64,000 nucleotides of DNA. Source: Gymnorhina tibicen. Its lineage: Eukaryota; Chordata; Aves; Passeriformes; Artamidae. A model generated the notes under the pieces. It was given only the letters and a program-made list of their open reading frames with translations. It did not search any database and had not been told where the DNA came from. Position numbers and translations under genes: made by a program. Location: NCBI GenBank assembly GCA_013399875.1, contig VXAZ01006775.1, forward strand, positions 5,349,288 through 5,413,287. Direction: 5' to 3'. Of the stretch, positions 26,676-38,900 are shown piece by piece (position 1 is the first letter of the stretch; every line of letters begins with the position of its first letter).

Positions 26676-29600
26676 TATGCAGATAGGAGGATGAACACTT
26701 GTAATTCCACAAAGTGACTTCAGGATCCATCCCATCCATTTTTTTTCTGGCAGTGGCAATTTGTCGGAGATGAGGATCACAATGTACAGCAGCCAAACAG
26801 GAACATGTTCAGGAAATATAAAATTAGGCTTCTCAGAGCAGCTGCAAACTCCTCACATGTTCACATATTATTGGCTGGCCAACATTTTTTTTTGTTCCCT
26901 TGAGTCACAGTCTGGAGTTTGGGCTGAACCCTTTCCCCTTGCCTTGCTCAGGAAATCTCAGGTCCAAGCAAACACTGAAGTGACTGGTGTTTATATGGAC
27001 TGATTCACATTCCTCTTCCTAGAGAGGCAGCAAGTCCAGACCATCAGGGCAAGACCATGTTGAATACAAGCACAACTGCTTGCTAATCAGCAGCATATGG
27101 CATCAGTATGTGATCATCCTAAGAGCTGCATGAGCAAGGAGAGCTCCCGGCTACATTCTAGGGCTGAAATAGACAGGTGACAGTCAGCCAGGATGATCCT
27201 ATGTAGCAGAGGTCACAAAAATTAAAAGAAAGAAAAGCAAAACAGTGGGGTAACTGTGAAAGGTGTATGCAGAGATTTTAGTCCATAATGCTGCTAGAGG
27301 TGATTAGAACTGGGACTTCAGTAACAGGTGGACTTTATTCCATGCATTAACACAATAGTGATTGACAGCAGGAAAAATCTGTGGATGTGACCCATGTGAA
27401 TGTGAAAGCTTATACCCCATTATGCAACTCAGGCAGGCAGCTGGAACAACCACAAATCCATGACTGAAATGCAAAAAAGTAAATTTATTTCATTACCTCG
27501 CTAACCAGAGAATCCCAAAGCAATGCCGGGGCAGAGACACGTGAGTGGGAATGCAGGAACCATCAGGCTCAGTCCATCCTGAGAGGTGGCAGGGCTGTTC
27601 TTTGCACCCACTTATTGAGGGCCTAAGCACATGAAGCTTGCCATCATGCTGTGATCTCTGTACTTTTCATGATCTCTGAGCTCTGATCTTCTCTCTCCCA
27701 AAACAGGCAGCTCAAGCATGTCCCTGAGAGTGCTCCCAAGTCTGTCAAAACACTTATGTTATGTCTACACAGAAATTCTACTTCTCAGACAGGGGATAGG
27801 CAGCAGTAGGCATAATAGATGGGATTTCCCACATTGTTATTTTTCAGATCTCCGTCTGCAAGGTCACTTGAACAAATCTACCATCCTCCTTGCCATTTTT
27901 CTGCTTTTAACTCTTTCCTCCTAACAGCCACATCATATTTTAAAAAGGCACCCTGCAAGGGCTGTAGTGGTAGAGCAGACCAAAGCTTCTTTCTTGCAGC
28001 CGGTAGTAGCCACTCAGCTGCTGCAAGCCATCCAAATTCCACTAACTTTATAGAAAATAGTATTAATTTGCACTATCTGAATTGTTGCTCCAGATCTTAC
28101 AAAGTAAACCCTACTCTTTCTTATTTTGCTTCAAATGACCACACTTTGAAGTGTCTCTGTAACCAGTAGGTGACAGCATAGTGTCACCAGAAAAATGGAA
28201 ATTATTAAAACTAACAGAGTGAAAACATGGGAGCTATTTGGATAGTGTTTTGAGGTTTGTTTTTTTTTTTTTTTTTTTGATGAGTCTTTTTTTGGTTTGG
28301 TTTGAAGTTTAATTATGAAGTTAGACCTTATTATCATTGCTTAGTCGTGGTTTTTCTCTTTGTTAAGCAATTATTTTTATTTTATTTATCAATTTTTTAA
28401 TTCTTAAGAATAGTTAACCCGTGGGCTTTTGCTGGCAAAACATCTGAGGCAGTATTTTCCTGCCAAGAAAGAAAGAGCTGATGGTATTTGTCTATGAAGA
28501 GAAACCACATTACACTGGAATATATGTTAATAAATGTGTAATATCTATTTCAAAGGATTCTATATTGTATAAAACTCTTGCTTAATGTGTTGGTAACATA
28601 ACCTAAAATATTCTCACTAATGAGAACAAAAAGTCAGTTTTTGGAAAGGTTCTTGGTAGCTTATTTGTTTCCCAAAGCAGATGTTTACCTTTGTTTTGTT
28701 TGAGGAATTTCTGAGACAGAATAAAAGGCTATTTAATAAAGTCCATTAAGAAAGATTGACACTACATAAGATGCACAAAAAAGAAGCAGGCAAAATGCTA
28801 AACTCTCTGAAGAGTAACAGGCATTCTGCAAAAAAAGACAAATTTCATTCCCTGGTGCAAATTCCCCCTTTGCCTCATTTTGTTTTATTTTTCCTTTATG
28901 CTATCTGGTGTAATAATCCCTCTGAATACCTATTTAACATCTGCTATGGTATGTGATTTGCTCTGACAAGTGAATTGTTTCAGTCTTGGTGAAGACCATA
29001 CCTAGGGACTTGGAAATTCTGCAGCTGCCTGACTATATTATGTACCAAGCAACTTTAAGCAGTAGCATGGTTAATTAAATTGCATTTAAAGGTATTTCAC
29101 ACTTGAATTATGTATGCAATGGCATAGCAATACAATGCTAATAGGATTTCTCCATCTAAGGACCAAATTGTATGGCTTTAGGTTCGCTTGTTTGTGGTGG
29201 GTGGTTTTTGGGGGACTTATTATGTTTTGGTGATTTTTGGATGGTGAATGTCTTTGCTATAGTATGTATGAGGGAGAAGGGGAGTTGTTAGACACTTTCT
29301 ATAGACTTTTTGACTGGGGCATCTTCTGCTCTGTGCCAAGTACTTCTGATGACTGCAATAAAGAATTGTCCAGCCATACAGAGATCATCACTCTGCTCCT
29401 TTGAGTAGCTGAGGAACAAAATCTGATTTCCTGACAAAATACTTCAGTGTGTATATTGCATTACACCACCTACTAGCTTCGCTGTACATTTAGTCACACT
29501 ACAGTTCTTACATGGAGTGAATTGTGATGGAAGAGAATTTCTATGAGAAAACAAAAGAAAAGAAAAAACCCCACAACTCGCCACCCCTCTCTGATGCTGT

Positions 29601-30306
29601 GGGATTATTGTAAAGAAAATACTTCCATGCAAAACTGTGTGTTTTAATGTGTGGGTTAAAACTGGACTGTTCTGTTGTAATGAAGACCTTGAGAGACATC
29701 CTCCTTACCTCTTGACAGGTTTCTCTACGTACTGAATAACTGCAATGTGGAAAACGTAGAATGAATATAATGTTTTATTGCATCTGTGTGTATCACAATC
29801 TCTTTCAAATTGAAAAGACCAGACTGATCGTTCTCTGGACTCTTCTCTTTCATACTGAGCTGTGTTTTCCATGTAGATCAGAAAGGAGTGAGTGAGTGAC
29901 CTCCATGTGATCCATGCAAAGTCTCAGAGGTAAGAGACAGGGTGGTATCTGCTTTCTTCCAGTCTTCAGGAACCATCTCCATTTGTCACCTTTCAAAGAC
30001 AGTCAAAAGTAGATTTACAATGGCACTGGCCAGCTCTGTTGGAACTTGTGTATGCATCCTACCATATTCCACAGGCTTATGCAAGTCCTATTTATCTAAA
30101 TCTTCCTTAACCTGAACCTTCTCCAACAATACTAAGTCTTCCTTGTTCCAGACTTTCCCTCCAGAAGACTGGTTTTACCAGTACAGACCAAGGCAAAGAA
30201 GGCATGGTCTTGTAGAACACCTCATCAACTCCCTGATCATCTGTGTTAGGAACTTGTCATCAACATACTCCAGAAACCTTTCAGATTGTGGGTTGTTGGT
30301 TTGGGG
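26676..30306. other. non-coding block with T19 tract, no gene seen
   Basis: Unique sequence. A T19 run lies at 28260-28278. Open frames of up to 116 codons (27819-28169) have no recognisable features. Confidence 0.55.
28260..28278. repeat. T19 homopolymer
   Basis: Nineteen consecutive T residues between 'gaggtttg' and 'gatgag'. No retroelement body is recognised beside it, so a poly(A)-tail origin on the minus strand cannot be supported. Confidence 0.9.
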
Positions 30307-30339
30307 TTTTGTTTGTTTGTTTGTTTGTTTGTTTGTTTG
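30307..30339. repeat. (TTTG)n microsatellite
   Basis: About eight TTTG units flanked by GGGG-TTTT runs on both sides, so the region is a G/T-only low-complexity patch from about 30293 to 30375. It explains the Val/Cys/Leu/Phe-rich frame that crosses it. Confidence 0.92.
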
Positions 30340-31004
30340 GGGTTTTTTTGTTAGTCTGTTGGGGGTTTTTTGCCTTGTGTTGTCCCTTCAGCAGATAATG
30401 TGTTGGTTAGGCTTTCCAGCTGAGTTTGAACTGTAGCTTGCTTTCTCATCTACATGCATACCTGAGAACTAAGGCAGCCATGTCCTCTTCCAGAACATTT
30501 GATTTATAGTCATAAGGAATTGTCTCAATATTGCTTCCTGACAGGGTTAGCAAAACAAGTTACTATATGCCACAGGCTTTTTCCAAACTTCACTCAATGT
30601 ACATATTAAAAAAGGCACCTCTTTTGTATATGAAGAAGGTAAACATTTTCCCAGTTACTGAAAGTACAAATTAAAAACGAAACAGTATGATAGCATCTCC
30701 CGTGTCTGTACCGATACATTTCAGTAAGCAGTTTCAAACTCATTAACTTCTGATGGTAGATGTCCTACCAAAAATGGAATATCTGACACATTGGTGATTA
30801 AAACTTCTGTAATGTCATCCTACAGGTAAGGCAAGTCTAGGTGATTCACAGCTATGAAAATACTTGCTTATGAAGTTGTACGCACGTAAAAAACATTTGC
30901 TAAGACATATCTGGTTCTAAAGTTCTGTGGGAGGAGAGGCCTGACGACATACTTGAAATTGAAAGAATACCTCATTTGATTCCACGAGAATAATTTTGTG
31001 GCAA

Positions 31005-31042
31005 TATATAAATATATAAATATGTCTGTAAATATATAAATT
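31005..31042. repeat. TATAAATA-rich low-complexity tract
   Basis: Repeated 'atatataaatata' words, interrupted by 'tgtctgta'. The flanks carry a short direct repeat 'ttttgtgg' on each side. Confidence 0.75.
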
Positions 31043-31126
31043 TTGTGGAAACCTATAAATCAGGTTGCATAAAAGAACCTGACTGGATTAGCACTGGGGA
31101 TTTATTTCCCTATTTAAAAAAAACCC

Positions 31127-31144
31127 ACAAACAAACAAACAAAC
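31127..31144. repeat. (CAAA)n microsatellite
   Basis: About four CAAA/ACAA units following an A-rich run. Confidence 0.85.
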
Positions 31145-31366
31145 AGGAATCCTATGAAATTTTTATGCATGTCTGCCTTTTTATCTCCTTTTCCTTCTTC
31201 CCCCAGCAATTTCTGAGCTCTTTGATAATTTTCAAATAAATTTAATAGACAGTTACAGTTCATTAGGATATTTATTTTTACGAGTTTCAAGAAAACCATC
31301 AATCAAATAGGAGGTTGTCTCATGGTCCTATTGAGTAAAATGTAGTGTGAAATGACACATATATAT

Positions 31367-31398
31367 ATTTGCTGTCTGGCAATGTCCAGACAGCAAAT
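31367..31398. repeat. perfect hairpin, 13-bp stem and 6-base loop
   Basis: ATTTGCTGTCTGG (31367-31379), loop CAATGT (31380-31385), then its exact reverse complement (31386-31398). The stem includes six G/C pairs. It sits just after an AT dinucleotide run and in the middle of non-coding DNA. It is too short for a typical microRNA precursor stem. Confidence 0.95.
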
Positions 31399-33205
31399 GA
31401 GCATTAGTGCAGTTCTGTATTGGAGTGCAACCCGCTTGAGAACAGAAGCCACAACCTGTGCTGGACTCCAGGATAAACTTGGAGATATTGAAGTACATAG
31501 GTTCTTGAGAAAATTTTGGAAGTTTGAAATATCTTAGAAGAAATATAGGAATATGGGAGACAAGTCATCAGGAAGGTAAGCTTCATTAGTTTTAACAGTC
31601 ATTGGAGCATCTTCTTGCTAACAGAAGCAACTTGAATACTGATTCTGCTTGCAAGTGGTGTCATTTAGGTGTCTTGTTAACAGGACAAAGGCAAATTCCT
31701 GTTGCTGCACTAGACCACAACATGAAGGTGTCAGGTCTCATTAGAGATGTAGGCAAGACTACCAGAATATACATGGCATGTGTGCTGCTTCTTTTAAAAG
31801 GCTGCAAAGCTTTCTCTCAGAAGTTTGTGGTAGTGGAAAAAAAAAATAAAGGCAAAAATCTTCCTACTGTGAATCAACTATTTCACAGTACTGTTGTTAA
31901 GGAAATAGAAATTTGAGAGCCTTTAAGACCTGAGGGTTTTCTGCACTTCCATCTTTGTGCTACTGCATCTGTTTGCAAGTATGGACACAACAAAGCTGAG
32001 ACTATACCTTAGAGATGCCAAGATATGCAATACACACATGCCCAGCCTCACAGACTGACACAGAGAGCCGTGCCTTTATTGTCCGCTGGATTAATACCTG
32101 TGACACCTGCACAGACATGGACAAAACAGACAGCTCTCCCTTTTTCTCCTCTCTGGCCCACCAGGATTTCCGATATGCACGCATCCTCAGTCTCCTGATC
32201 CACAGACACATGAGCGTCCACAAGTCCCTTGAAAACAGACCACATCATAAGTCCTTTCTGAATCCATGCTCAAATTCTCTGTCCTTTTTCTAGACCTCAG
32301 CTTTGGTCTTGTGAGTTTCCTAAGACTGGTCTCCACCTCTCCCACTTGACTTCACTGGCAAGTCATCCCACATACCCACACATGTAACAAAGGAAAAGGT
32401 CACCTGGAAAATATGACAGTTCAGGTGGTAATCAGGGGTGGGGCTTGGCCTGATCTGCAACTTGTTTACATAGAGCTTACACCTTTTAATCCCCTTTTGC
32501 TTCATTTTTACATGCCTGTTCCTTCCCAACTCTCTTTGATCCAATCCTTTACCTGCATTTGACCCTTCCCCTAAACATTTCAGAAGTTTTTCACGTTCAC
32601 TCCATCCCAAGGTATCCTGTAACAAATTTTACACTACGCTACCAGCCTCCTCAAACATCCAATAATAGTTTGGGTTTATATCCCAATAAAGCTTGCTTTT
32701 CTCCTAGAAGACCCATGGCAGTCAAGCTACAATTAAGTGGTTCTTTTACTGGCCCATCCATCTGTGACCTGAGAGCTCTTGCCCTTCATACCATCTCTGA
32801 TCCCTCAATGTCATTACAGTTCATATATTTCAGGGTTCAATTTTTTTTGTTCTTCTTGTCTCTTGACTTTGGTCTTGTTTTATATAATATTGCTGGCAGA
32901 CTCACAGACTGGAGTTCCTGCATTCAGGATATTCATGTATCTTTCCATTCCACCTACCCTTACCTCTCAAGAAGGATTATGATCTTTACTCTTTTCCTGT
33001 GTGCTCCTTTCCTTTATTTTCCATCTTTAAATGTGTGTGTGAGTCTTGTTTCTCTCATTTTAAAAAAAACTTCATGGATTTCTTCTACCTTTAGAGAATA
33101 TTAGAATCATGATTCTCAATTACAGTTATTTTAAATACATTGGCTTGTTTACAAAGTGTTAAGATGTATTGAACCTGGCCACCAGAGGGACAATTACAGA
33201 ATAAG
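31399..33205. other. non-coding, pyrimidine-rich block
   Basis: From about 32020 to 33060 the plus strand is pyrimidine-rich, so stop codons (which all contain A) are sparse. This produces the longest frame in the window, 181 codons at 32559-33104. Its product is rich in Ser, Phe, Leu and Pro with no recognisable domain. I do not call it a gene. Confidence 0.5.
33103..33116. repeat. perfect 14-bp palindrome
   Basis: AGAATCATGATTCT is identical to its reverse complement. Confidence 0.9.
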
Positions 33206-33390
33206 AATAATCATAGAGTAATTTAGGATGCAAGGAACCTCTTGAAAACACTCTGTTCAAACTCCTTTTCAAAGCAGTGATGCTTTCAGAGTTAAATCAT
33301 ATTTCTCAAGAATTCATCTAGTCAAATACTGAAAAAAACCAATGATGTAGCTTCCATAACCTCCTTTGGAACTGTGCCAGAGTTCATCCA
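33206..33390 (-). mobile_element. CR1 fragment in reverse orientation, old
   Basis: On the plus strand it begins 'aataatcatagagtaattta' and continues 'ggatgcaaggaacctcttg'. This is the reverse complement of a CR1 3' terminus. Further on, 'agcttccataacctcctttgg' and 'aactgtgccag' match the reverse of the usual 'gcccagggaggttgtggag' type region. It is clearly diverged. It is the only clear minus-strand CR1 I can see. Confidence 0.8.
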
Positions 33391-33950
33391 GTCTCATTAT
33401 AAAACCAAAGCAGATTTCAATAGAGATGTTTTGGTTTTGTTACTTTTGTTTTTTCCCCTTGTTTTAGCAATATTTACAGAATTGGGAGAAAATGCAGGCT
33501 TTTCACCAACAAAAACACCCAATGTCAGTATTTGAGATAAAGTATTGTATCGTGTCCTGTAAAGAGAAAGAAAACTTTGCAACAGAATTCCAGCAAGTTT
33601 TTGACCTTTGTCATTTAAAACAAAGTCTTTAATCTCTAATCTGCACATATACCTATAGAGTCAAGGTTTTATTTTTAAAGTCAGACTTTTCAGTGAGAGA
33701 AGACAAGCCTTGGGTTCATCTTGTGACAAAGATGATGATATTTACCTGGAACTTAGGACTCAGTTTTATGCTCTCTCAAAATTACTGTGTGACCTTACAT
33801 ATTTCTATAAATTAATCTGTAAACCTCTTTCTAATGCAAATGAAAATCTGGTGTGCTTTTCAGAAACCTCTAAATACATGTGAAAACCTTTTGAAATCAC
33901 ATCTTTGTCTAATCTACAGAATTCAGAAATTCAGATGTGTTAACACTCCT

Positions 33951-33976
33951 ATTTTTTTTTATATATATATATATAA
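33951..33976. repeat. T-run plus (TA)n dinucleotide repeat
   Basis: A T run followed by about eight TA units ending in 'taaatc'. Confidence 0.9.
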
Positions 33977-35946
33977 ATCAGACATTTCTACATCATTTTC
34001 CTTTTAAACTTGCTTTGTACTCAGCTGAGACAAGTAGGTTCTTTTAGAGGTCAGTCCCTCTGACCAATTTTAGAATGGGACACACTGTTGCATAGAGTAC
34101 TATTCTTCCTCCATAAAATCCATAAGAAGTCCAGCTTGCGCAGAGTAGTTACAGAGATCTACATTTCCTCTGCTAAATTTCTAGGACACGAGGGTTTTTT
34201 TGGTTCTTTCTTCCTAAGCAATTTAGTTGTCTTTAGTGAAAATTAAATAACTACGCATTTCAAAAGCAATAACACTATTTCTTTATCTCACTGGGATTTT
34301 GAGAATCCAGACAGCTACAGAGGGTAGGATAATAAGTGCAAGAAATCTGTTTTAACTGCATCTTTAGTACATTTAGTTTTCCCATATCCTTACAGAAATG
34401 TTGATAAAATCCCTCATATTTTCGGGGTTATATGCAATATACGCAATTACTAATCAGAAGTTGCATTTCTATGTGTAATAGACGAAGTAAGGTTACAACT
34501 GGTATATATTCTTGCCCTCAGGTGAAATATTCTTCTGTCAATGTAGTAACCTACCAAAAACAAAGTAATTTGAGGATAAAATAAAAGACATGTAGGGTTG
34601 CTTTTGCTATAATTTCATTGAGCATCATGGCCCACTGACTGGACAACCAACCTGGGCCTTACGCATTGAGCTGAGATGCTTCCACAATTCTGCTTAGTGA
34701 ACTAGAAATAACCTTGGCCAAATCAGTTTGCCTCTTTGTGTGACTTCTCACATCCTTAAGAGTCATAACTGCACTTTGCTATTTTGCAAAGTGACTAGAG
34801 ATTGCCGATACTGTCCAAGCTGTGCAATCCATTATTACCCATTTCAGGACAGGCTCTACGTAATATCTAAATTTGATTATCTTGCCTCTTGCTATATATA
34901 AAGTCACTGGAACTATTCTTCCTTAAACTTACATTTATGCTTAAGTACTTTACTAAACTGAGACTTAAATTCTACTTAATGGGAAAAACTGACATTTAAT
35001 AACACATAGGGGTGTACTTTCTTATTGATTCTGCAGATATTCATAATAAAGCTGCTGTAATTAGAATGAAGGATGTATACTCTTGTGCTTCAGTAAATTA
35101 TTTCAATTTAATTCTTGCATGCCATTGGATAATATCCTTACATAAAGGCCAGAGAGAAATTCAGTATTAGATCATTCTTGGTTTTCAGCTTTGTGTCTAA
35201 TGCTGAATCTTTTTCACTGTATTCAGATTATTTTGCATATTTTCATTGCAAAAGCTATGAAAAAATCACTTTTTTTTGGTGAAACCTTCATAATAATTGG
35301 CAAGTATCCTTAAGAAAGCATCTTTTTAATAATAGCATCTATTATCATCTTTTAATATTTTGTTTTTACACTGATTTATCTTAACTCTTGTTTAAGAACT
35401 TAGATTATTTTTTGATGTTGCCTATCATAAAGTGTAATACTCCCAAAATTACAGCCTCTTACGGAAATAATTAGAAGCTATGTGGCTGTCCATGAATTCA
35501 TTTTGGGCTCTCAGGAGATGAAGGTCATACCATATCTCATCAGAGAGGCACTTTATGCAATATTTGTAATAAAGTTTCAGATTAAACATGTGATAGCTTG
35601 ATATCTTGAACATGAGTTTTATGCCTTTCCTTAGCAGACTAGCTCACTTGCATGTTTATGGGTGCCATGGCTAGGAAATATCTTCCCCTTATTAAGCTTT
35701 CTATTACAACTCTGCTTAGTGAAAAACTATTCTTTATTCACATTATGGTCCTCCTAGAATATGCAAATGTATTCTCACATTCCCAAGGCAAATATCAAAC
35801 AGAGACACAAGCAAAGCATTTCCATCATCATTATGTTCCTATCCTGAACAGATGTGGATTAGTGACGCCTTATTGCCAAGATCACAATCTGTAGTAGAAT
35901 AAATTGATGTTGCTCTGAAACTCACCATGTCTTCTAATTTTTTATT

Positions 35947-35989
35947 TTCCTCAGTTTTTCTAGCAACTGAGGAAGAAAAAACTGAGGAA
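35947..35989. repeat. three-copy inverted/direct repeat cluster
   Basis: The 10-mer AACTGAGGAA occurs at 35965-35974 and 35980-35989. Its reverse complement TTCCTCAGTT is at 35947-35956. The outer pair extends to a 13-bp perfect stem (35947-35959 with 35977-35989). The inner pair forms an alternative 10-bp stem with loop 35957-35964. Confidence 0.93.
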
Positions 35990-38900
35990 GATACTGAAGT
36001 TCTGATAATGAACACTTTAAGGTGCTGTTCCAAAGTCTTAAAATTTTATAACATCCAACAGTTGTCACTTGGGTCAGCGAAATTTATAACATAAAACTAT
36101 ATAATATAAAGTTTATAATGACACCTAAGATTACAGAGGTTTTTTAATTAACAACTTTCAAAACACTTTTACCAGGAGACAATAAGCCCCACCATCACCA
36201 GATTAGCAAAGTAAATTTTGGAAGCTTTTAATCCTTTAAAAAAAATAGTTCAGGTAAACATCTCTAAGAAACTTTCTAAAAATGATTAAGGTTTTCTCAA
36301 AATGGAAAGATGAACAAGATGGATGATGTCTTGAGATATTTTGTGTACTTACTTGGCTATATTCTCATTTTATTGATAAAAGTTGTTAGTTTGGAGGTAA
36401 AATGGTTTAAGGTCATCAACAGACAAAGAGCAGAGCTAGAAACACCACATGAATCTACTGCTACTCCATCTTCTATTTTTCATAGATGTCTATTTAAACT
36501 CTGACTGACTCTAAATGTATATTTAAAGACAGCAGAAGAAATAATTCTGTGGAATGTAAATCAATTATAGGAAAGGCACTTTTTATCCACCTATCAGTTT
36601 CCTTTACTCTCTCAGTTCTTAGTACACAATGACTATGAAATCTTGCCTAAAACTGACCAATTTGAGAAGAACAAGAACAGTAGCATTAAGTACACCATTA
36701 AATTAAGAAATAGGTTATGTCTGAGATTCACCATGTTTTTTTACTGTGCTTTCATGGTTTTTCTGCCTAACAAGTACTCCAATATCAGTAAACAAAATCT
36801 TTATCGTAGATGAGGGTAATTCCCAGAAGAAGTGCTGTGCTAGTAGTAGTAGATGGTTTTCTATTGACATGTGGGTTATCTTTCTACCCTCATTAGCCCT
36901 CCCAGTCAATTTCATATTTGCATAATGAAAGTTTGTGCTAGCTTTGATTCTGACATTAGTTTTTAATGAGTGGTTCTTACACCTATAGTCAAATTAAGGC
37001 AGTTACCAGAGCTTAACAAAGCAACACTAATGTGACTCGAGTTTTCGTTTGCTAAGTATTGTGTATAACTACAAATAATATAAATAATACAATCTTTAAG
37101 CCCCATTGCAACATATCTCTGAATATTGAAAGTTTTTTTGAAAAGCATATATATATGTATAATTTGGCATAGTCTCAATACAGGTGCTTGACCAGAGAAT
37201 CTGGAAGGAAAATGGTGAAATTTTTGAGACCTTGCCTTTCAAATACATAGTTTAAGACAAAAATATGTGGACAGTGGTGTTTTTTCCTACTCCAGAGGTA
37301 CTAACAGGAGTGTACCAAAACTAACTCTTTTAATCCATGTACTGAGGATAACTTACAGGCCTGTTTCCTGCCTTAAGATATGGAAAATGCACTCTTGCAA
37401 GACTAGGAAATTTAAACATTATAATTTTCTACAAAGACAACAAAAAAATTAAGTCTAATCAATCTATATATAAATTTGGAAACTATAAAGCTGTCTGTTT
37501 GTACTTTTACCAGAATATACATTGAAAAAATTCTAATTTCTCTCCTGCTATTCCTGGTCTTCTTCAAAAATGGCAAGTGATGAGTTATATGTTCTACTTG
37601 ATTTACAGTGTTTTATGTTCTTGCAAGATACAAAGATCTTCAGTGTTCTTGCAGAATTTGAATAAACTAAACTGAATTAACTTGTAAATGGAAGCAGGAT
37701 TTCTTGAAATCTAGATAACTAAAAAACCTGCAGATGTTTAATTTAAAATTACAGAACATTCATTACACAGATTGCGTCATAAAAATGGTCCCAGGATACA
37801 TGGCTTTTCAGGGACATCTGTGAGTAATGCAAATGAGGATGCTGACTGACAACCCTGAAAATTATTCACAGAGCAGCAGGGTGGTAGCAGCAGTTTCTGC
37901 AAAGATGCTTGCAGCAAGTCTGCTGAGCAGCTCTGCTGAACATCTCACCTCCATCTCTGGCCAGTGCTCTTTTTTTTATAAATGGGATGAAAATCCGGAT
38001 GGAAATCTTGACTCTGAGCACTCTTCTCAGTCATCAGGAGACCGCAAAACTTTATACATTCCTGCTTGCCTGCAGTTCAAATGGGGAGACATTTCAGACA
38101 CAGGCTGAAATTCAGATGATCTCTTGTATTCCTGGGTAATAAGACCTGCCTGTAGCTGGCGTGCTCTAATAATAGACTCTGAAGAGACACCTGCCAAAAT
38201 GCACTTATTAGAAAATTTAGTTGGAGGAGTGCTTCCTTTGCTTGTACTCAAAAAGTCAAAACTTTAAATATTTTCTTTTAAATTGCTACAGAAACTTAAT
38301 TCAGAAATTTTAAAAAGTGTAGTTATTCTTAACAGTTATTCTTGACTATTAAAAAATAATAAGGAACTTTCAATGTTCTCTTATTATTTATCCTATTGTG
38401 CACAATTATATATCAGAACTTTGTGCTTGTACCATGTCACACGTTTGAAGCAGCAGGCAAAATCTTAAAAGTTTAATGACAAGGTCGTTTGGAGTCATGA
38501 CATATAAACCCACAGGCTGTCACTCTTGTTAAGCCTCCTACGTGCATGTCTTCATCTGAAGCTTGATTTTCGTCAGTGTCACAGGCTTGTTTTTGTTCTA
38601 GAAGGAGCTCACTTTGGGTGGAACCTCTTTTCTTTTGCCTTGATAAGTTATCCTGTTCCATAAATGAATGAAAATCTCTATGATTTTTTGATAGTCCAAA
38701 CCCACGCCTTTACATTTTTTGTGTCCAAAAAACCTTCCAATACAAAGTTACTGTTCTTATAGGGCTAATAAGGTAATTAGGATACCGTATTAAAAAAAGT
38801 AGTCTTTACTGAAAATTTTAACCACTTGTGCTGGAGTTCCAGCCCAAAGTCAGAAAAACATTTACATGACAGAGTACAAAGTTATGTCCTACAACGGAGA

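Noticed and set aside
26351..26710. 119-codon minus-strand frame
   Set aside because: It is the antisense of the CR1 3' fragment at 26428-26675.
32559..33104. Longest open frame, 181 codons, plus strand
   Set aside because: It lies in a pyrimidine-rich stretch where stop codons are naturally rare. The product is Ser/Phe/Leu-rich with no domain I recognise, and no promoter, splice or poly(A) context supports it.
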